Assembly (NCBI RefSeq): GCF_900113665.1
Contig: NZ_FOQD01000003.1
Span: 62,001-126,000 of the forward strand
Source of the DNA: Planctomicrobium piriforme
GTDB taxonomy: Bacteria > Planctomycetota > Planctomycetia > Planctomycetales > Planctomycetaceae
Reading direction: 5' to 3'
DNA: 64,000 nucleotides
This document shows positions 33,934-43,410 of this stretch, in pieces; the first letter of the stretch is position 1; every line of letters starts with the position of its first letter. Position numbers and translations under genes: made by a program. The notes beneath the pieces are model-generated. The model worked only from the letters and a program-made list of their open reading frames with translations, ran no database searches and was not told the DNA's origin.

Positions 33934-35319
33934 CTACGGGTTGTGGGACGACGCTTTTGATGTCACGTCCGGCGATTCCGCCTCGGACTCCTCTTCGACC
34001 GGTGCTTCCGCCACTTCCGTGACCGGCTCCGGCGCAGTTTCGGTTGCCACTGCGGTCTCGACGTCGGCCAGACGGTTTCCGGTCATCGCATCCAGTTCGG
34101 CTGCTTCCCGTTCGACCCGTTTGGCTTCCCGCTCGAGTGCCTTGCGGCGATCCGTTTCCTGCTCTTCGCGTTCGGCTTCCTTTTCCGCAAACGCGATGAT
34201 CGTTTCGATCTCTTCGTCTTCCAGCCCGCTCAACTGCTTAAGGTGATCGGGCTCGATCACAGACAGGTCTTCAAAGCTGAAGAACCCTTGCGAGACCAGC
34301 GACTCGGCCAGTTCGTCGGTGATTTTCGGAAGTTGTCCGAAAGCGCCCACCGAGCGTTCCAGCTGATCGTCCAGTTCTTCCTGGGTCATCACTTCGATAT
34401 CCCAGCCGACCAGCTTGGAAGCCAGCCGAACATTCTGTCCCTTTTTGCCGATGGCCAGCGACAGTTGATCTTCCCGCACCAGGACGATCACCCGGCCCAG
34501 CATCGGACACAAAATCACGTCTTCCACTTCGGCCGGCTGCATGGCGTTGGGAATCAGCACCTGCAGCGAGTCGTTCCAGCGGACGATATCGATCCGCTCG
34601 CCGTCGAGTTCATCGACGATGGTCTTGATTCGCGACCCGCGAACGCCGACGCAGGCTCCGACGCAATCGATGTTGTTGTCGTAACAGGAGACGGCGACCT
34701 TCGAGCGATAGCCGGCTTCACGAGCCAGCGAGCGGACTTCGATGACGCGCTCCGCGACTTCGGGAATTTCGACTTCGAACAGACGGCGCACCAGTTCTGG
34801 ATGACACCGCGACAGGACAACCTTGATCCGGCTGCCGGCCTTACGGACTTCGAGCACCACCGCGCGAACTCGATCGCCGACGCGATGAGCTTCGCCGGGG
34901 ATCTGTTCGCTCTTGGGGAGAATCGCTTCCACCTTCCCCAGGTTGACCGAGGCCACGCCATGATCGACCCGAACCACGACCCCGTTCACCAGGTGCGTTC
35001 GCAGGCTGCTGAATTCGTCATACAGCGCGTCGCGTTCGGCTTCGCGGATCTTCTGAATCATCACCTGCTTGGCGGTCTGGGCGGCGATGCGTCCCAGCAG
35101 GTCTCCGAGTTCTTCCGGCGGCAGGGCCTTGCCGTCCAGAGTTGCACTCACATCGCCCGTCGTACGGGCAATCAGGATCACGATCTCACGGTCTTCACCA
35201 TAATGCTTCCGCGCAGCAGACAGGATCGCGGCCTCAATGCCGCTGAAGACGATTTCCTTATCGATGCTCTTATCGCGGTGGATGGCGTCGACGATGCGTA
35301 AGACCTCAGTGCCATTCAT
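33934..35319 (-). CDS. nusA: Transcription termination/antitermination factor NusA
   Basis: RNA polymerase-binding elongation factor. 461 residues: N-terminal domain (1-125, MNGTEVLRIVDAIHRDKSID), S1 domain (about 130-200), two KH domains (GVRGSRIKTIVDELDGERID and LAIGKKGQNVRLASKL), then a helix-hairpin-helix-like region with an acidic Glu/Arg-rich C-terminus. RimP, normally upstream, and YlxR, often between nusA and infB, are absent here; the 196 bp before infB holds no convincing gene. A sigma70-like promoter lies about 250 nt upstream. Confidence 0.96.
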   Translation of the reverse strand: MNGTEVLRIVDAIHRDKSIDKEIVFSGIEAAILSAARKHYGEDREIVILIARTTGDVSATLDGKALPPEELGDLLGRIAAQTAKQVMIQKIREAERDALYDEFSSLRTHLVNGVVVRVDHGVASVNLGKVEAILPKSEQIPGEAHRVGDRVRAVVLEVRKAGSRIKVVLSRCHPELVRRLFEVEIPEVAERVIEVRSLAREAGYRSKVAVSCYDNNIDCVGACVGVRGSRIKTIVDELDGERIDIVRWNDSLQVLIPNAMQPAEVEDVILCPMLGRVIVLVREDQLSLAIGKKGQNVRLASKLVGWDIEVMTQEELDDQLERSVGAFGQLPKITDELAESLVSQGFFSFEDLSVIEPDHLKQLSGLEDEEIETIIAFAEKEAEREEQETDRRKALEREAKRVEREAAELDAMTGNRLADVETAVATETAPEPVTEVAEAPVEEESEAESPDVTSKASSHNP

Positions 35320-35570
35320 ATCGATGTGCCATCATGGGTGAAAAAAAAAGAGCGGGCGCAAAGTCCCACTCGTCGTCCAAACACCAGAGAGAAATGGGCC
35401 ACTCCCACCGAAAAACCCTTTGGATCAAATAGATGATCCAGGGCCTGCGGTTGCAGAGCACCGGCCACAATCAACGCCAATGCTTACATGAGAAGCCTTC
35501 TCTCTTTTCCGACCGAAATCGGAGAGGATTTGTCCATTCGACGAATGACTCACAGGCGAGCCAGACATAA

Positions 35571-35599
35571 ACAATATGACTCGTGAACGGATGTGTCAA
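35571..35599 (-). promoter_or_regulatory. Sigma70-type promoter of the nusA-infB-rbfA operon
   Basis: On the reverse strand TTGACA (35599-35594), 17 nt, TATTGT (35576-35571): a perfect -35 and a fair -10. Predicted transcription start near 35564, giving a leader of about 245 nt. Confidence 0.65.
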
Positions 35600-35719
35600 G
35601 AATCGCAGGGTTTCCGTTCGCCCCAAAATCCGAGTCCGCCAGCAGACTTCACCCCGTTTTCCAACTGAAAACCTGACTGCATCTTGCTCGCTTCCGCACT
35701 TGCCAGAAGCACCGAAAAA

Positions 35720-35749
35720 CAGAGCCCCGGGGTGAATGCCGGGGCTCTG
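35720..35749 (-). terminator. Rho-independent terminator after PDZ protein gene
   Basis: Stem CAGAGCCCCGG with CCGGGGCTCTG, followed on the reverse strand by TTTTTC. The stem core GAGCCCCGG is the same as that of the terminator at 11474-11505. Confidence 0.87.
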
Positions 35750-35780
35750 TGATCTTCTGCAACTTCAGTTCAAGTCGCGA

Positions 35781-37184
35781 CTAGTGGATTCCCAGGGCGC
35801 CCTGGAATTCCTTCGCCAGATCGCGGCGAATTCCCCCCTGGGCATCATAACGGGCGACCCAATAGCTCATTTCTTCGTTGGTCGGCTGGCGACCAATCAA
35901 CAATTCGTGCATGCGGGAGATGTACACCCGTTTATCTGCGTCGCAGCGATTGAAGAACTGCTCGTTGGCGAGCAGGCTCAACTGCACCTGGGCAATCGGC
36001 TGGCCCTGACGCAGGGCTTCCAGCCAGGTCACCAGTTCGCGATCCGAAGGGTTACGACCGAGATAGTCGTTGAACCATTTCACGATCTGCGCGATCTGTG
36101 CGCTCTGATCGGTCGTGTTCTGGCCGCTGGGGTACGGGTTGGTGTTGAGGTCAACCTGTTCCAACTGCATCGCGACGGGGCGAAGCTGGCCGGGCTGATC
36201 AAGGACCCGCACCGGCTGCGGAGTGCGGTGGGTTTCGCGGCCGTTCACCAGCACGCTGGCGTAGACCACATACCGGCCGTTCGGCGAAATCTGGGCCGGA
36301 TCGAAATCGATGGCGAACGGAATCGGGTACTGATTCAGATTGTCGACTTTGCGACTGGCGAAGGTGACCGGCGCCCCATTGTTGCCGATGATTTCTTTCA
36401 ACTCGATGTTGACCACCGCATTGGAGGGCAGAGTCTGACGATTCTGCAAAGCCACCGAACCGTTCAGCGTCGACAGGCGAGAATCGAGCTGGACAGGCAC
36501 GTTGATGAGCTTGGTATCGCGATTATTCTGCACGAGCAGTGTGACCCAGCCGTTCTGATCGGCGACGCGATCAAACTCGCTGCCGCAATCGAACAACTGG
36601 CCGTTGACGTAGCCGACCTGAAAGCCGTTGACCGCAATAATCTGGTCGTTGACTTCCAGTCCGGCCCGCTGAGCAGCTCCGCCGTTGACGACATCGTGAA
36701 TTTTCACGCCGGTGTCGAGGTCTTTCGAGTAGACGCCGAGTCGCCATTTGCGCTGCTGGCCGGGAATCGGCGTTGTGGGAGTCTGGCCCGGGGGCACGAA
36801 GTTCGGACCGACGGGAGAGGTGATCCGGTCACGTCCCGACTGAGCGGGATAGGCGCCCGGATTCGGATTCGGCACGGTCCGCAACGCGGGATCGGTCGAG
36901 ATCGGGTAGCTCGGCGTGGTGTACAGGTTGGGATTGAAGAACGGGTCGGTCCCGAGACCGCCGCCGGTTCCCAACCCCGTCCCCAGGCCGCTGCCGAGGC
37001 CGGTTCCGGTGCCAAAGTTGTAGTAACCCTGGCCTGGCAGCGTGGTCGTGCCGTAGGGCTGGGTGTTCAGCTGGTTAGTGGGGGTACTCTGATTCGTATT
37101 CGGGTTCACCGCCCACGCTGTGGACGGCAGGCCCGATGTCAGACAGCTCGCCAGCATTGTGGCGGCCAATGAAATCCGTTTCAT
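35781..37184 (-). CDS. Exported PDZ + YbaY-like + DUF4214-like protein
   Basis: 467 residues with signal peptide MKRISLAATMLASCLTSGLPSTAWA. A low-complexity Thr/Gly/Asn/Pro linker runs to about 145 (GLGSGLGTGLGTGGGLG). A PDZ domain (about 148-235, GVKIHDVVNGGAAQRAGLEVNDQIIAVNG), a YbaY-type domain (about 240-345, VVNIELKEIIG and FAIDFDPAQISPNGRYVVYAS) and a DUF4214-like domain (about 380-460, FNDYLGRNPSDRELVTWLEAL and LIGRQPTNEEMSYW) follow. No protease domain accompanies the PDZ. Probably a periplasmic or surface scaffold; function unknown. Confidence 0.8.
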   Translation of the reverse strand: MKRISLAATMLASCLTSGLPSTAWAVNPNTNQSTPTNQLNTQPYGTTTLPGQGYYNFGTGTGLGSGLGTGLGTGGGLGTDPFFNPNLYTTPSYPISTDPALRTVPNPNPGAYPAQSGRDRITSPVGPNFVPPGQTPTTPIPGQQRKWRLGVYSKDLDTGVKIHDVVNGGAAQRAGLEVNDQIIAVNGFQVGYVNGQLFDCGSEFDRVADQNGWVTLLVQNNRDTKLINVPVQLDSRLSTLNGSVALQNRQTLPSNAVVNIELKEIIGNNGAPVTFASRKVDNLNQYPIPFAIDFDPAQISPNGRYVVYASVLVNGRETHRTPQPVRVLDQPGQLRPVAMQLEQVDLNTNPYPSGQNTTDQSAQIAQIVKWFNDYLGRNPSDRELVTWLEALRQGQPIAQVQLSLLANEQFFNRCDADKRVYISRMHELLIGRQPTNEEMSYWVARYDAQGGIRRDLAKEFQGALGIH

Positions 37185-37323
37185 GACTCGACTCCTGGGC
37201 TCGCAATGAAAGAAATGATCACACGCTCGAAAAACAATCCGCCTGCCGGGTGGGCTGCCTGATCAGGCCTGGCGGAATAACCCGCGACGATCAACGCGCT
37301 GCTCGCCGCGGACACCGCCAAGA

Positions 37324-38298
37324 CTAGTTCAGGGTATGCAGCCCGACCGCTTCGAGAGCAATCTGGGCAGGGCGGGCGGTGATGGGCACCAGGCCGCCGA
37401 TGATCACGTCCTGCTGTCCGCGCTGCGAACAGACGAACTTGATGAAGTCCTGCTGAATCGGAGTGAGCGGCTTCTTCGGATCGCGATTAATCACGATCTG
37501 TAGCGGACGCACCAGCGGGTATGTCGCGTCGTGAATATCGGCCGCAGGCTCGCCCTGTCGCAGGGCGATCTTCACGGCTTTCACTTCGGGGCTGGCGAAG
37601 GTCGCACCGCCGAAACCGATCGCCCCCGGATTGGCGGCAATCGCTTTCATCATGTCGACATTGCTCTGGTTTTCCTTGATGTCTGCGCGGAATTCGCCGT
37701 TCCCCAGAATGGCGTACTGAAAGAACACCTGCAGGCCGGTTTCGTCGCGGCGGCCTTCACAGATCACCGGCTGATTCGACAACTTGCCTGACACGCCGAC
37801 GTCGGCCCAGGTGGTGGCCTGCTTGGCAGCGCCCCGCTTCAGCGACTTCGAAAAGAGTGCGTCGAGCTGAGCCAGGGTCAGCGATTCAATCGGGTTATCC
37901 TTGTTCACAAAAATGGCGATCTGCTCGAGCGCCGGCACAATGACCGTGGGCATATAGCCAAACTTGTCGTGAAACGCCTTCACTTCGGCTTCCGTGATCG
38001 GACGGCTCAGCAAGCCGAAGTCGGCTTCGCCGCTGATGACCATCGGGACGGCGTTGACCGACCCCTTGCTGACCAGTTGAATCTCAGCCCCGGGATTCAT
38101 GGCTTTGAACGATTCCGCCCAGACGGCCGCGAGTTGCGACATGGTCATCGAACCGGCCAGGGTAATTTTGCCCTTCACTTCTTCAGCGTGGGCATACACC
38201 GGCAGACCGGGATCGACCGGCAGTTGAGCCAGCAGACTTTGAGAACCCGCCAGCACAACAGCGGCGGCGAACAACAGTTTTGCTCCGAGCAGTTTCAT
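37324..38298 (-). CDS. PstS-like phosphate-binding protein
   Basis: 324 residues, signal peptide ending SLLAQ. PBP-like fold: ITLAGSMTMSQLAAVWAESF at the first ligand loop, GSVNAVPMVISGEADFGLLSRP, and IGFGGATF then YPLVRPLQIVINR near the end, as in PstS-type proteins. Would bind phosphate (or a similar oxyanion) in the periplasm, but no pstC, pstA or pstB lies alongside, so a sensory or scavenging role alone is possible. Confidence 0.82.
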   Translation of the reverse strand: MKLLGAKLLFAAAVVLAGSQSLLAQLPVDPGLPVYAHAEEVKGKITLAGSMTMSQLAAVWAESFKAMNPGAEIQLVSKGSVNAVPMVISGEADFGLLSRPITEAEVKAFHDKFGYMPTVIVPALEQIAIFVNKDNPIESLTLAQLDALFSKSLKRGAAKQATTWADVGVSGKLSNQPVICEGRRDETGLQVFFQYAILGNGEFRADIKENQSNVDMMKAIAANPGAIGFGGATFASPEVKAVKIALRQGEPAADIHDATYPLVRPLQIVINRDPKKPLTPIQQDFIKFVCSQRGQQDVIIGGLVPITARPAQIALEAVGLHTLN

Positions 38299-38694
38299 TC
38301 CGTTTCCCTCCTTGGGTCATGTGCTGCGCCGACGAACCAGGGCCTGCGGGCGTCGAAATCCCCAGCATCGCCGCTTTAACCCCCTGTGAGCAGAGACCCG
38401 GGGCGCAGCAGTGATGGGGGAATATACGGCGACCGGCAGAAATTGCTCAAGATGACTTTTTGCCGGGGATTTGCGAATTCGGATTGACACGCAGAGCCGA
38501 GGGTCCAGAGCCAGGCAGGGGGGAAGGGTTGAGTGCTGAGTGACGAGTGTGGAATGGGCAAGCGAAAGCGTCAGCGAATGGAAGTCACTTCAACAACAGG
38601 TGACTTTTATCCATCTGCCTCTGGACTCTCGTCCCCAAGAAACTGGACTCGTTTTTCACACTTAACGCTCTGCTCTCAACACTCAACCCCTCTT
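38299..38694. repeat. Intergenic region carrying decayed word repeats
   Basis: 396 bp with no gene. 38498-38514 matches part of the 37-bp repeat (16 of 17 bases), 38619-38631 matches it in the other orientation, and two GGGTTGAGTG(C/T)TGAG-like words occur (about 38526-38540 and, reverse strand, near 38675-38690), resembling one near 14078. The reverse-strand copy starts just after the stop codon of the giant surface protein gene. Confidence 0.6.
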
Positions 38695-41556
38695 TCACAC
38701 GAAATTGATCGTCTTCGTCACAGGCGCGCTCTGGCCGTTGTCGCCGTCGTTAATGAGGACGCGGACCGTGCGGGGCAGGGTCGACGGCGTGCTGATCGTG
38801 CTCTTGAACTGAATGTTCCGCAGCAGTGCCTGAGCAGCGGCAGGCGTGGCGCTGGCATTGAAAGTAATGACCAGCGAGACCTTGTTTGTCCCCCCGGTGA
38901 ACGTGCCAATAAGCACGCCGCCATAAGTCACATTACCGCCGCTCACGCCGATTTGGTTCGTGCCGGTCCCCTGGTTACGGATCGACAGCACATCGGTCCC
39001 CTGGGCATTTGCCGTCAAGGACACGGTCAGCTTGCCGGTATCCAGATCCGGAGAGTCCGCATCGATGACTTTCGCATCCGAATCCAGAATCACTGATGAC
39101 GGGCCGGTGTAATTCACACTGCCGTCGAAGCCGGTCACGACGGAGGCATCGTTTGCCAGGGTGAGATTCACATCCGTGGTCTGCGGAAGACTCGTTCCGC
39201 CATCGCCGTCGGTGAGCTTGAACTGCACCGTGCGGGTCAGCGTCGACGGATTGTCGGACGCCGTGCTGAATGTGATATTCCGTAGCAATGTCTGCGCGAG
39301 GGCCGGCGTGGCATTGACATTCAGGGTGATAGTCAATGCTGAACTTTTCGTCCCGCCTGCGAAGGTTCCCAACTGCTGCCCGTTCAGCCAGATCTCGTTG
39401 CCATTGAGAATCGCCAATGAGGCGCTGGTCTTGAGCGAAAGGACATCGGTCGACTGCTTGTTGGCCGTAATCGAGACGATCAGTTTCCCTGCATTAAAAT
39501 CGAGAGAATCAATGTCTGCCACGGTGCCGTTCGGCGCGAGGACGAATGGAGATCCATTTTCAGCATAAGTGCCCGATCCGCTGATCCCGCCCAGCACGGG
39601 AGCGTCATTAACGGGAGTGACGTTAATGGTCTTCGTCACCGCCTGACTGGCTTGGCCATCTCCATCCGTCAGCGTGACGCTGGCGGTGCGCGGCAGAGCC
39701 GAAGGACTGTCACTGGTGTTGCTAAAGGCGATCCGCCGCAGCAGGGCCTGCGTACGGGCGGCCGTGGCATTCGCATTCAACGTGACCACCAATGGAGTTC
39801 CATTCGTCCCGCCAGTGAATGTTCCAATCACGGTCGTCCCTGCCACCACAATCTGATTGCCATTGTCGATGGAAATGGCGGCGGCCCCGGTTCCGCCAGG
39901 CAGAATAGACAGCACATCGCTGCTTTCCCCGTTCGACGTGATGGCAACGGTCAGCGAGCCGGTGTCAAAGTTCGAGGAATCCTGATCCTTCACGATCGCG
40001 GTTGTCGCTAGAATTGCGGGCGCGGCGTTTTCCTTATACGTCCCGGTGGCGGTGAACGACGAAATGACCGGTACGGCATTGAAGACGGAGAACGTGTAGT
40101 TGCCAGTGAGACCACCCCCCGAATCCTGGCCCGTCAGCGGATCGTAAGCCGAATTTCCCTGTGCACTGACGCCCACATAAAAGATCCCAGACGAGGGGAA
40201 CGTGTAGAGAAGATACGACTCGAAGCTGGCTACTTCGCCCGGAGCGGCGCCGTCGTCATTGATCGAAAGCTCTGCTCCGCTGGAATCAAACAGCCTCAGG
40301 ACGGAATTGAGATGCGAACTCACCGAGATATCGACATCCAGCGAAAGAATCTGACCGGCATTCGCAGTGATCGCGTACATGTCGACATCAGTCCCGGAAG
40401 TGATCCCTCCCGTCACTTTACTGCCGACGGCAACAGGCGTGGCCTCCGTGATTTCGTCGTCCAGATCGCTGGCGTCATGGATCGACAGCGTGTAATCACC
40501 CTGCGATCCGTTGGCGATATCGCCCGTGCCGAGCACCGCGTCATAGCCGAGATTCGCATTGCCTGACACGCCGATGTAATAATTTCCCGTGTCGGCAAAG
40601 GTGTGCGTCAGGAATGAGTCGATGCCGAGCGACTCGCCTGGACCAGCATTGTCATTGGAAGTCGCGATCGGGTTGCCGGCAGCGTCGAACAGGATCAAGT
40701 AGGAATTCAGACCCGCGATGGGCGTATCAATATCAAAGGACAAAGTCTGGCCGGCGGCAGCCGAGAACGAATGCATGTCAACGTCATAACCGGTGTTGAT
40801 CGTGCCATTGCTGACCGAACCCACAGTGGCGGGCAAAGCCTCGCTAATCTGGTCATCAGGGTCAGTTCCCTGAACGGTGATGTCGTCGACATACCAGCCT
40901 TCAGAGTTGTAGGCATATGACGAACTGAAAGCGAATCGAATCTGAATCGACTGACCGATGTATGCGGCAAGATCGAGGCTCGCTTGGTGAAACCCGCTGG
41001 TGTTGTCACTGATGAGGACCGGGGTCACGTCTTCAAAATTCCCGCCATCCGCCGAAATCGAAATGACAGGGGCGCTGGAACCAGTGTTTGGTCCGTCTGC
41101 AAATTCCTGCTGCAGCAGATAGCTGAAAGAAAAAGTGGCCCCCTCATAAGGGACTAGAATCGACGGGGAATCGATCGCTCCGGCATTGCTGAAATAACTA
41201 CTGATATTTCCGCCTCCATTGGAACCTTCCGATTTGCCGTAGTACATGCTGTGCGAAGCGGAGTGCCCCCCTTGATCGCCGCGCCCCGTTGAAAGGTGCC
41301 ATAGTCCATTGCTGGGGTCGCCCTCCGCACCATTGTTGATGGTGAAACCATCGCTGGATGCAGCGCCGCCATTCCCTTCAAAGTCCGCGACATAGATAGG
41401 CTGACCTGATAACAATGCCCGAGATTCGAACAACTCAACGCAAGCCGCCCGTCGGTCGACAGCATTATGAGATCTCCGACGACATCGTCCTGCAACCCTT
41501 CGAAACCCGGGACGCATCCGCAACGCAAGCCGCTTCAACCAGTTCAACCGCACCAT
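38695..41556 (-). CDS. Giant exported surface protein: LEPR-type N-terminus, PPC domains, cadherin-like repeats
   Basis: About 953 residues from ATG 41556; the open frame extends 39 codons upstream. The basic N-terminus and ELFESRALLSG resemble the LEPR-XLL targeting segment of planctomycete exported proteins. Next come a MAM/lectin-like domain (about 50-215, FEGNGGAASS to YVDDITVQG), two pre-peptidase C-terminal domains (about 220-345 and 355-490), then three tandem repeats of roughly 125-130 residues containing TDVLS, GTFTGGT, QALLRNI and LPRTV with TDGDG, like cadherin/dystroglycan-type adhesive repeats. No enzyme domain. Probably cell-surface adhesion or matrix. Confidence 0.85.
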   Translation of the reverse strand: MVRLNWLKRLALRMRPGFRRVAGRCRRRSHNAVDRRAACVELFESRALLSGQPIYVADFEGNGGAASSDGFTINNGAEGDPSNGLWHLSTGRGDQGGHSASHSMYYGKSEGSNGGGNISSYFSNAGAIDSPSILVPYEGATFSFSYLLQQEFADGPNTGSSAPVISISADGGNFEDVTPVLISDNTSGFHQASLDLAAYIGQSIQIRFAFSSSYAYNSEGWYVDDITVQGTDPDDQISEALPATVGSVSNGTINTGYDVDMHSFSAAAGQTLSFDIDTPIAGLNSYLILFDAAGNPIATSNDNAGPGESLGIDSFLTHTFADTGNYYIGVSGNANLGYDAVLGTGDIANGSQGDYTLSIHDASDLDDEITEATPVAVGSKVTGGITSGTDVDMYAITANAGQILSLDVDISVSSHLNSVLRLFDSSGAELSINDDGAAPGEVASFESYLLYTFPSSGIFYVGVSAQGNSAYDPLTGQDSGGGLTGNYTFSVFNAVPVISSFTATGTYKENAAPAILATTAIVKDQDSSNFDTGSLTVAITSNGESSDVLSILPGGTGAAAISIDNGNQIVVAGTTVIGTFTGGTNGTPLVVTLNANATAARTQALLRRIAFSNTSDSPSALPRTASVTLTDGDGQASQAVTKTINVTPVNDAPVLGGISGSGTYAENGSPFVLAPNGTVADIDSLDFNAGKLIVSITANKQSTDVLSLKTSASLAILNGNEIWLNGQQLGTFAGGTKSSALTITLNVNATPALAQTLLRNITFSTASDNPSTLTRTVQFKLTDGDGGTSLPQTTDVNLTLANDASVVTGFDGSVNYTGPSSVILDSDAKVIDADSPDLDTGKLTVSLTANAQGTDVLSIRNQGTGTNQIGVSGGNVTYGGVLIGTFTGGTNKVSLVITFNASATPAAAQALLRNIQFKSTISTPSTLPRTVRVLINDGDNGQSAPVTKTINFV

Positions 41557-41856
41557 GGTGTGAGCCCCGCAAATGACAATGAATGAAACGACTTCGCGAA
41601 TTGGCAAATGAACAACCCACGCGAACTTGTTGTGCGAATTGCTCATTTGAGATCGCCGAGAATGTATCGGCATTCACCAATACGTGTCAAACAAACCCCT
41701 AGCCGACGGTAGGTGATTTCACTATTGTTGATTTGGGGGCCACAGTGGAATCGGTTGAATCCAACCCCGGGCGGCATGGCGATCCCCAAAAACACGAAGA
41801 GCCGCGCACTCATGTGCACGGCTCTTCAGTGAAATCGATTTCCACAGTAAGAAAAG
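41557..41856. other. Intergenic between sufB and giant surface gene
   Basis: 300 bp with no gene; holds the sufB terminator and, presumably, the promoter of the surface protein gene. Confidence 0.45.
41796..41827 (-). terminator. Rho-independent terminator after sufB
   Basis: Stem GAAGAGCCGTGCAC with GTGCGCGGCTCTTC (reverse strand), one mismatch, loop ATGA, followed by GTGTTTTTGGGG. Lies 29 nt after the sufB stop, ending the suf cluster. Confidence 0.85.
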
Positions 41857-43278
41857 TTACCCGACGCTGCCTTCCATCTGCAGTTCGATCAGTCGGTTCA
41901 GCTCGACGGCGTATTCCATCGGGAGTTCCTTGACCAGCGGCTCGATGAAACCGGTGACGATCATGGCGCTCGCTTCGGCTTCCGTCAGACCGCGGCTCAT
42001 CAGATAGAGCAGTTGCTCTTCGGCGATCTTCGAGACCGAGGCTTCATGCTCCATCGCCACGTTTTCTTCTTCCACCTCGATATACGGATAGGTATCGCTG
42101 CGGCTGGCGGGGTCGAGGATTAACGCATCGCAAACGACGTTGCTCTTGCAGTTCGTCGCCCCGTGCTGGACCTTGACCAGCCCGCGGTAACTGGCGCGAC
42201 CGCCGTTCTTGCTGATCGACTTTGACACAATGCGGCTGCTGGTGTTGGGAGCGCAGTGAACCATCTTGGCCCCTGCGTCCTGGTGCTGCCCGTCGCCGGC
42301 AAAGGCAATGGACAGCGTTTCCCCGCGAGCACCCGGCTCCATCAGATAGATGGCAGGGTACTTCATCGTGAGTTTCGAACCCAGATTACCGTCGATCCAT
42401 TCCATCAGGGCGTCACCATAGGCCATCGCCCGTTTGGTGACGAGGTTGTAGACGTTGTTCGACCAGTTCTGAATTGTGGTATAGCGGCAGCGTCCCTTCC
42501 GCTTGACCACAATTTCGACCACGGCCGAATGCAGCGAGTCACTGCTATAGGTGGGGGCGGTGCAGCCTTCGACGTAATGCACGCTGGCCCCCTCATCGAC
42601 GATGATCAGCGTCCGCTCGAACTGCCCCATGTTCTGGGTATTGATGCGGAAATACGCCTGCAGCGGGAAGTCGATGTGGACTCCGGGCGGCACATAGATG
42701 AACGACCCGCCAGACCACACGGCCGAGTTGAGTGCCGCGAACTTGTTGTCGCTCGGCGGAATGATCGTCCCGAAGTACTCGCGGAACAGCTCCGGATGCA
42801 GCTTGAGCGCCGAGTCGGTATCTGTGAACAGCACCCCCTGCTTTTCGAGGTCTTCCTGCAGAGAACCATAGACCACTTCCGACTCGTACTGGGCCTTCAC
42901 GCCGGCCAGATACTGTCGCTCCGCCGCAGGAATACCAAGCCGCTCGTAAGTGTTGCGGATATCTTCCGGAACGTCATCCCAGGACTTCTCCTGTTTGTCG
43001 CTGGCTTTGACATAGTAGAAGATGTTCTGGAAATCGATGCCGGACATATCGCCCCCCCAGGTGGGCATCGGCTTCGATTCGAAGATCTCATACGACTTCA
43101 GACGGAAGTCGCGCATCCAGGCCGGCTCCCCCTTCAGCTCGGAGATCTGGGCGACCATTTGCGCATCCAGCCCGCGACGCGAGGTGAAGGCGTACTTGTC
43201 GATGGGATCGTGAAATCCGTACTGGTAATCCCCGACGGGAATCTGTTCGTTTTCGGGAATGGCTTCGGCGGTCGACAT
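41857..43278 (-). CDS. sufB: Fe-S cluster scaffold protein SufB
   Basis: Core of the SufBC(D) scaffold where Fe-S clusters are assembled; cytoplasmic. 473 residues from ATG 43278, the normal length. The N-terminal DAQMVAQISELKGEPAWMRDFR, the beta-helix core and the C-terminal ASRSDTYPYIEVEEENVAMEHEASVSKI with SRGLTEAEA match the family. Last gene of the cluster; the terminator follows. sufD and sufS, usual partners, are not in the window. Confidence 0.97.
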   Translation of the reverse strand: MSTAEAIPENEQIPVGDYQYGFHDPIDKYAFTSRRGLDAQMVAQISELKGEPAWMRDFRLKSYEIFESKPMPTWGGDMSGIDFQNIFYYVKASDKQEKSWDDVPEDIRNTYERLGIPAAERQYLAGVKAQYESEVVYGSLQEDLEKQGVLFTDTDSALKLHPELFREYFGTIIPPSDNKFAALNSAVWSGGSFIYVPPGVHIDFPLQAYFRINTQNMGQFERTLIIVDEGASVHYVEGCTAPTYSSDSLHSAVVEIVVKRKGRCRYTTIQNWSNNVYNLVTKRAMAYGDALMEWIDGNLGSKLTMKYPAIYLMEPGARGETLSIAFAGDGQHQDAGAKMVHCAPNTSSRIVSKSISKNGGRASYRGLVKVQHGATNCKSNVVCDALILDPASRSDTYPYIEVEEENVAMEHEASVSKIAEEQLLYLMSRGLTEAEASAMIVTGFIEPLVKELPMEYAVELNRLIELQMEGSVG

Positions 43279-43410
43279 ATCAGTCTGCTTTCTCCGAGGG
43301 AAAGTCGGGATTGCGTGGAAAAGTTGTCAGTTGGCAGTCATCAAGTTTCAAATGTCAGTTTGAGTCCACGAATCCGTTTGTGAACAGTCCCACGGTCAAA
43401 TTGGCGGTTG

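Larger units (their letters stand above)
35320..35780. other. Intergenic: nusA leader/promoter and terminator of PDZ gene
   Basis: 461 bp without a gene. The half nearest nusA is its probable long 5' leader (about 245 nt), with an A-run at 35341-35349; the far half holds the hairpin at 35720-35749. The leader is long enough for an RNA control element, but I saw none that I can name. Confidence 0.5.
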
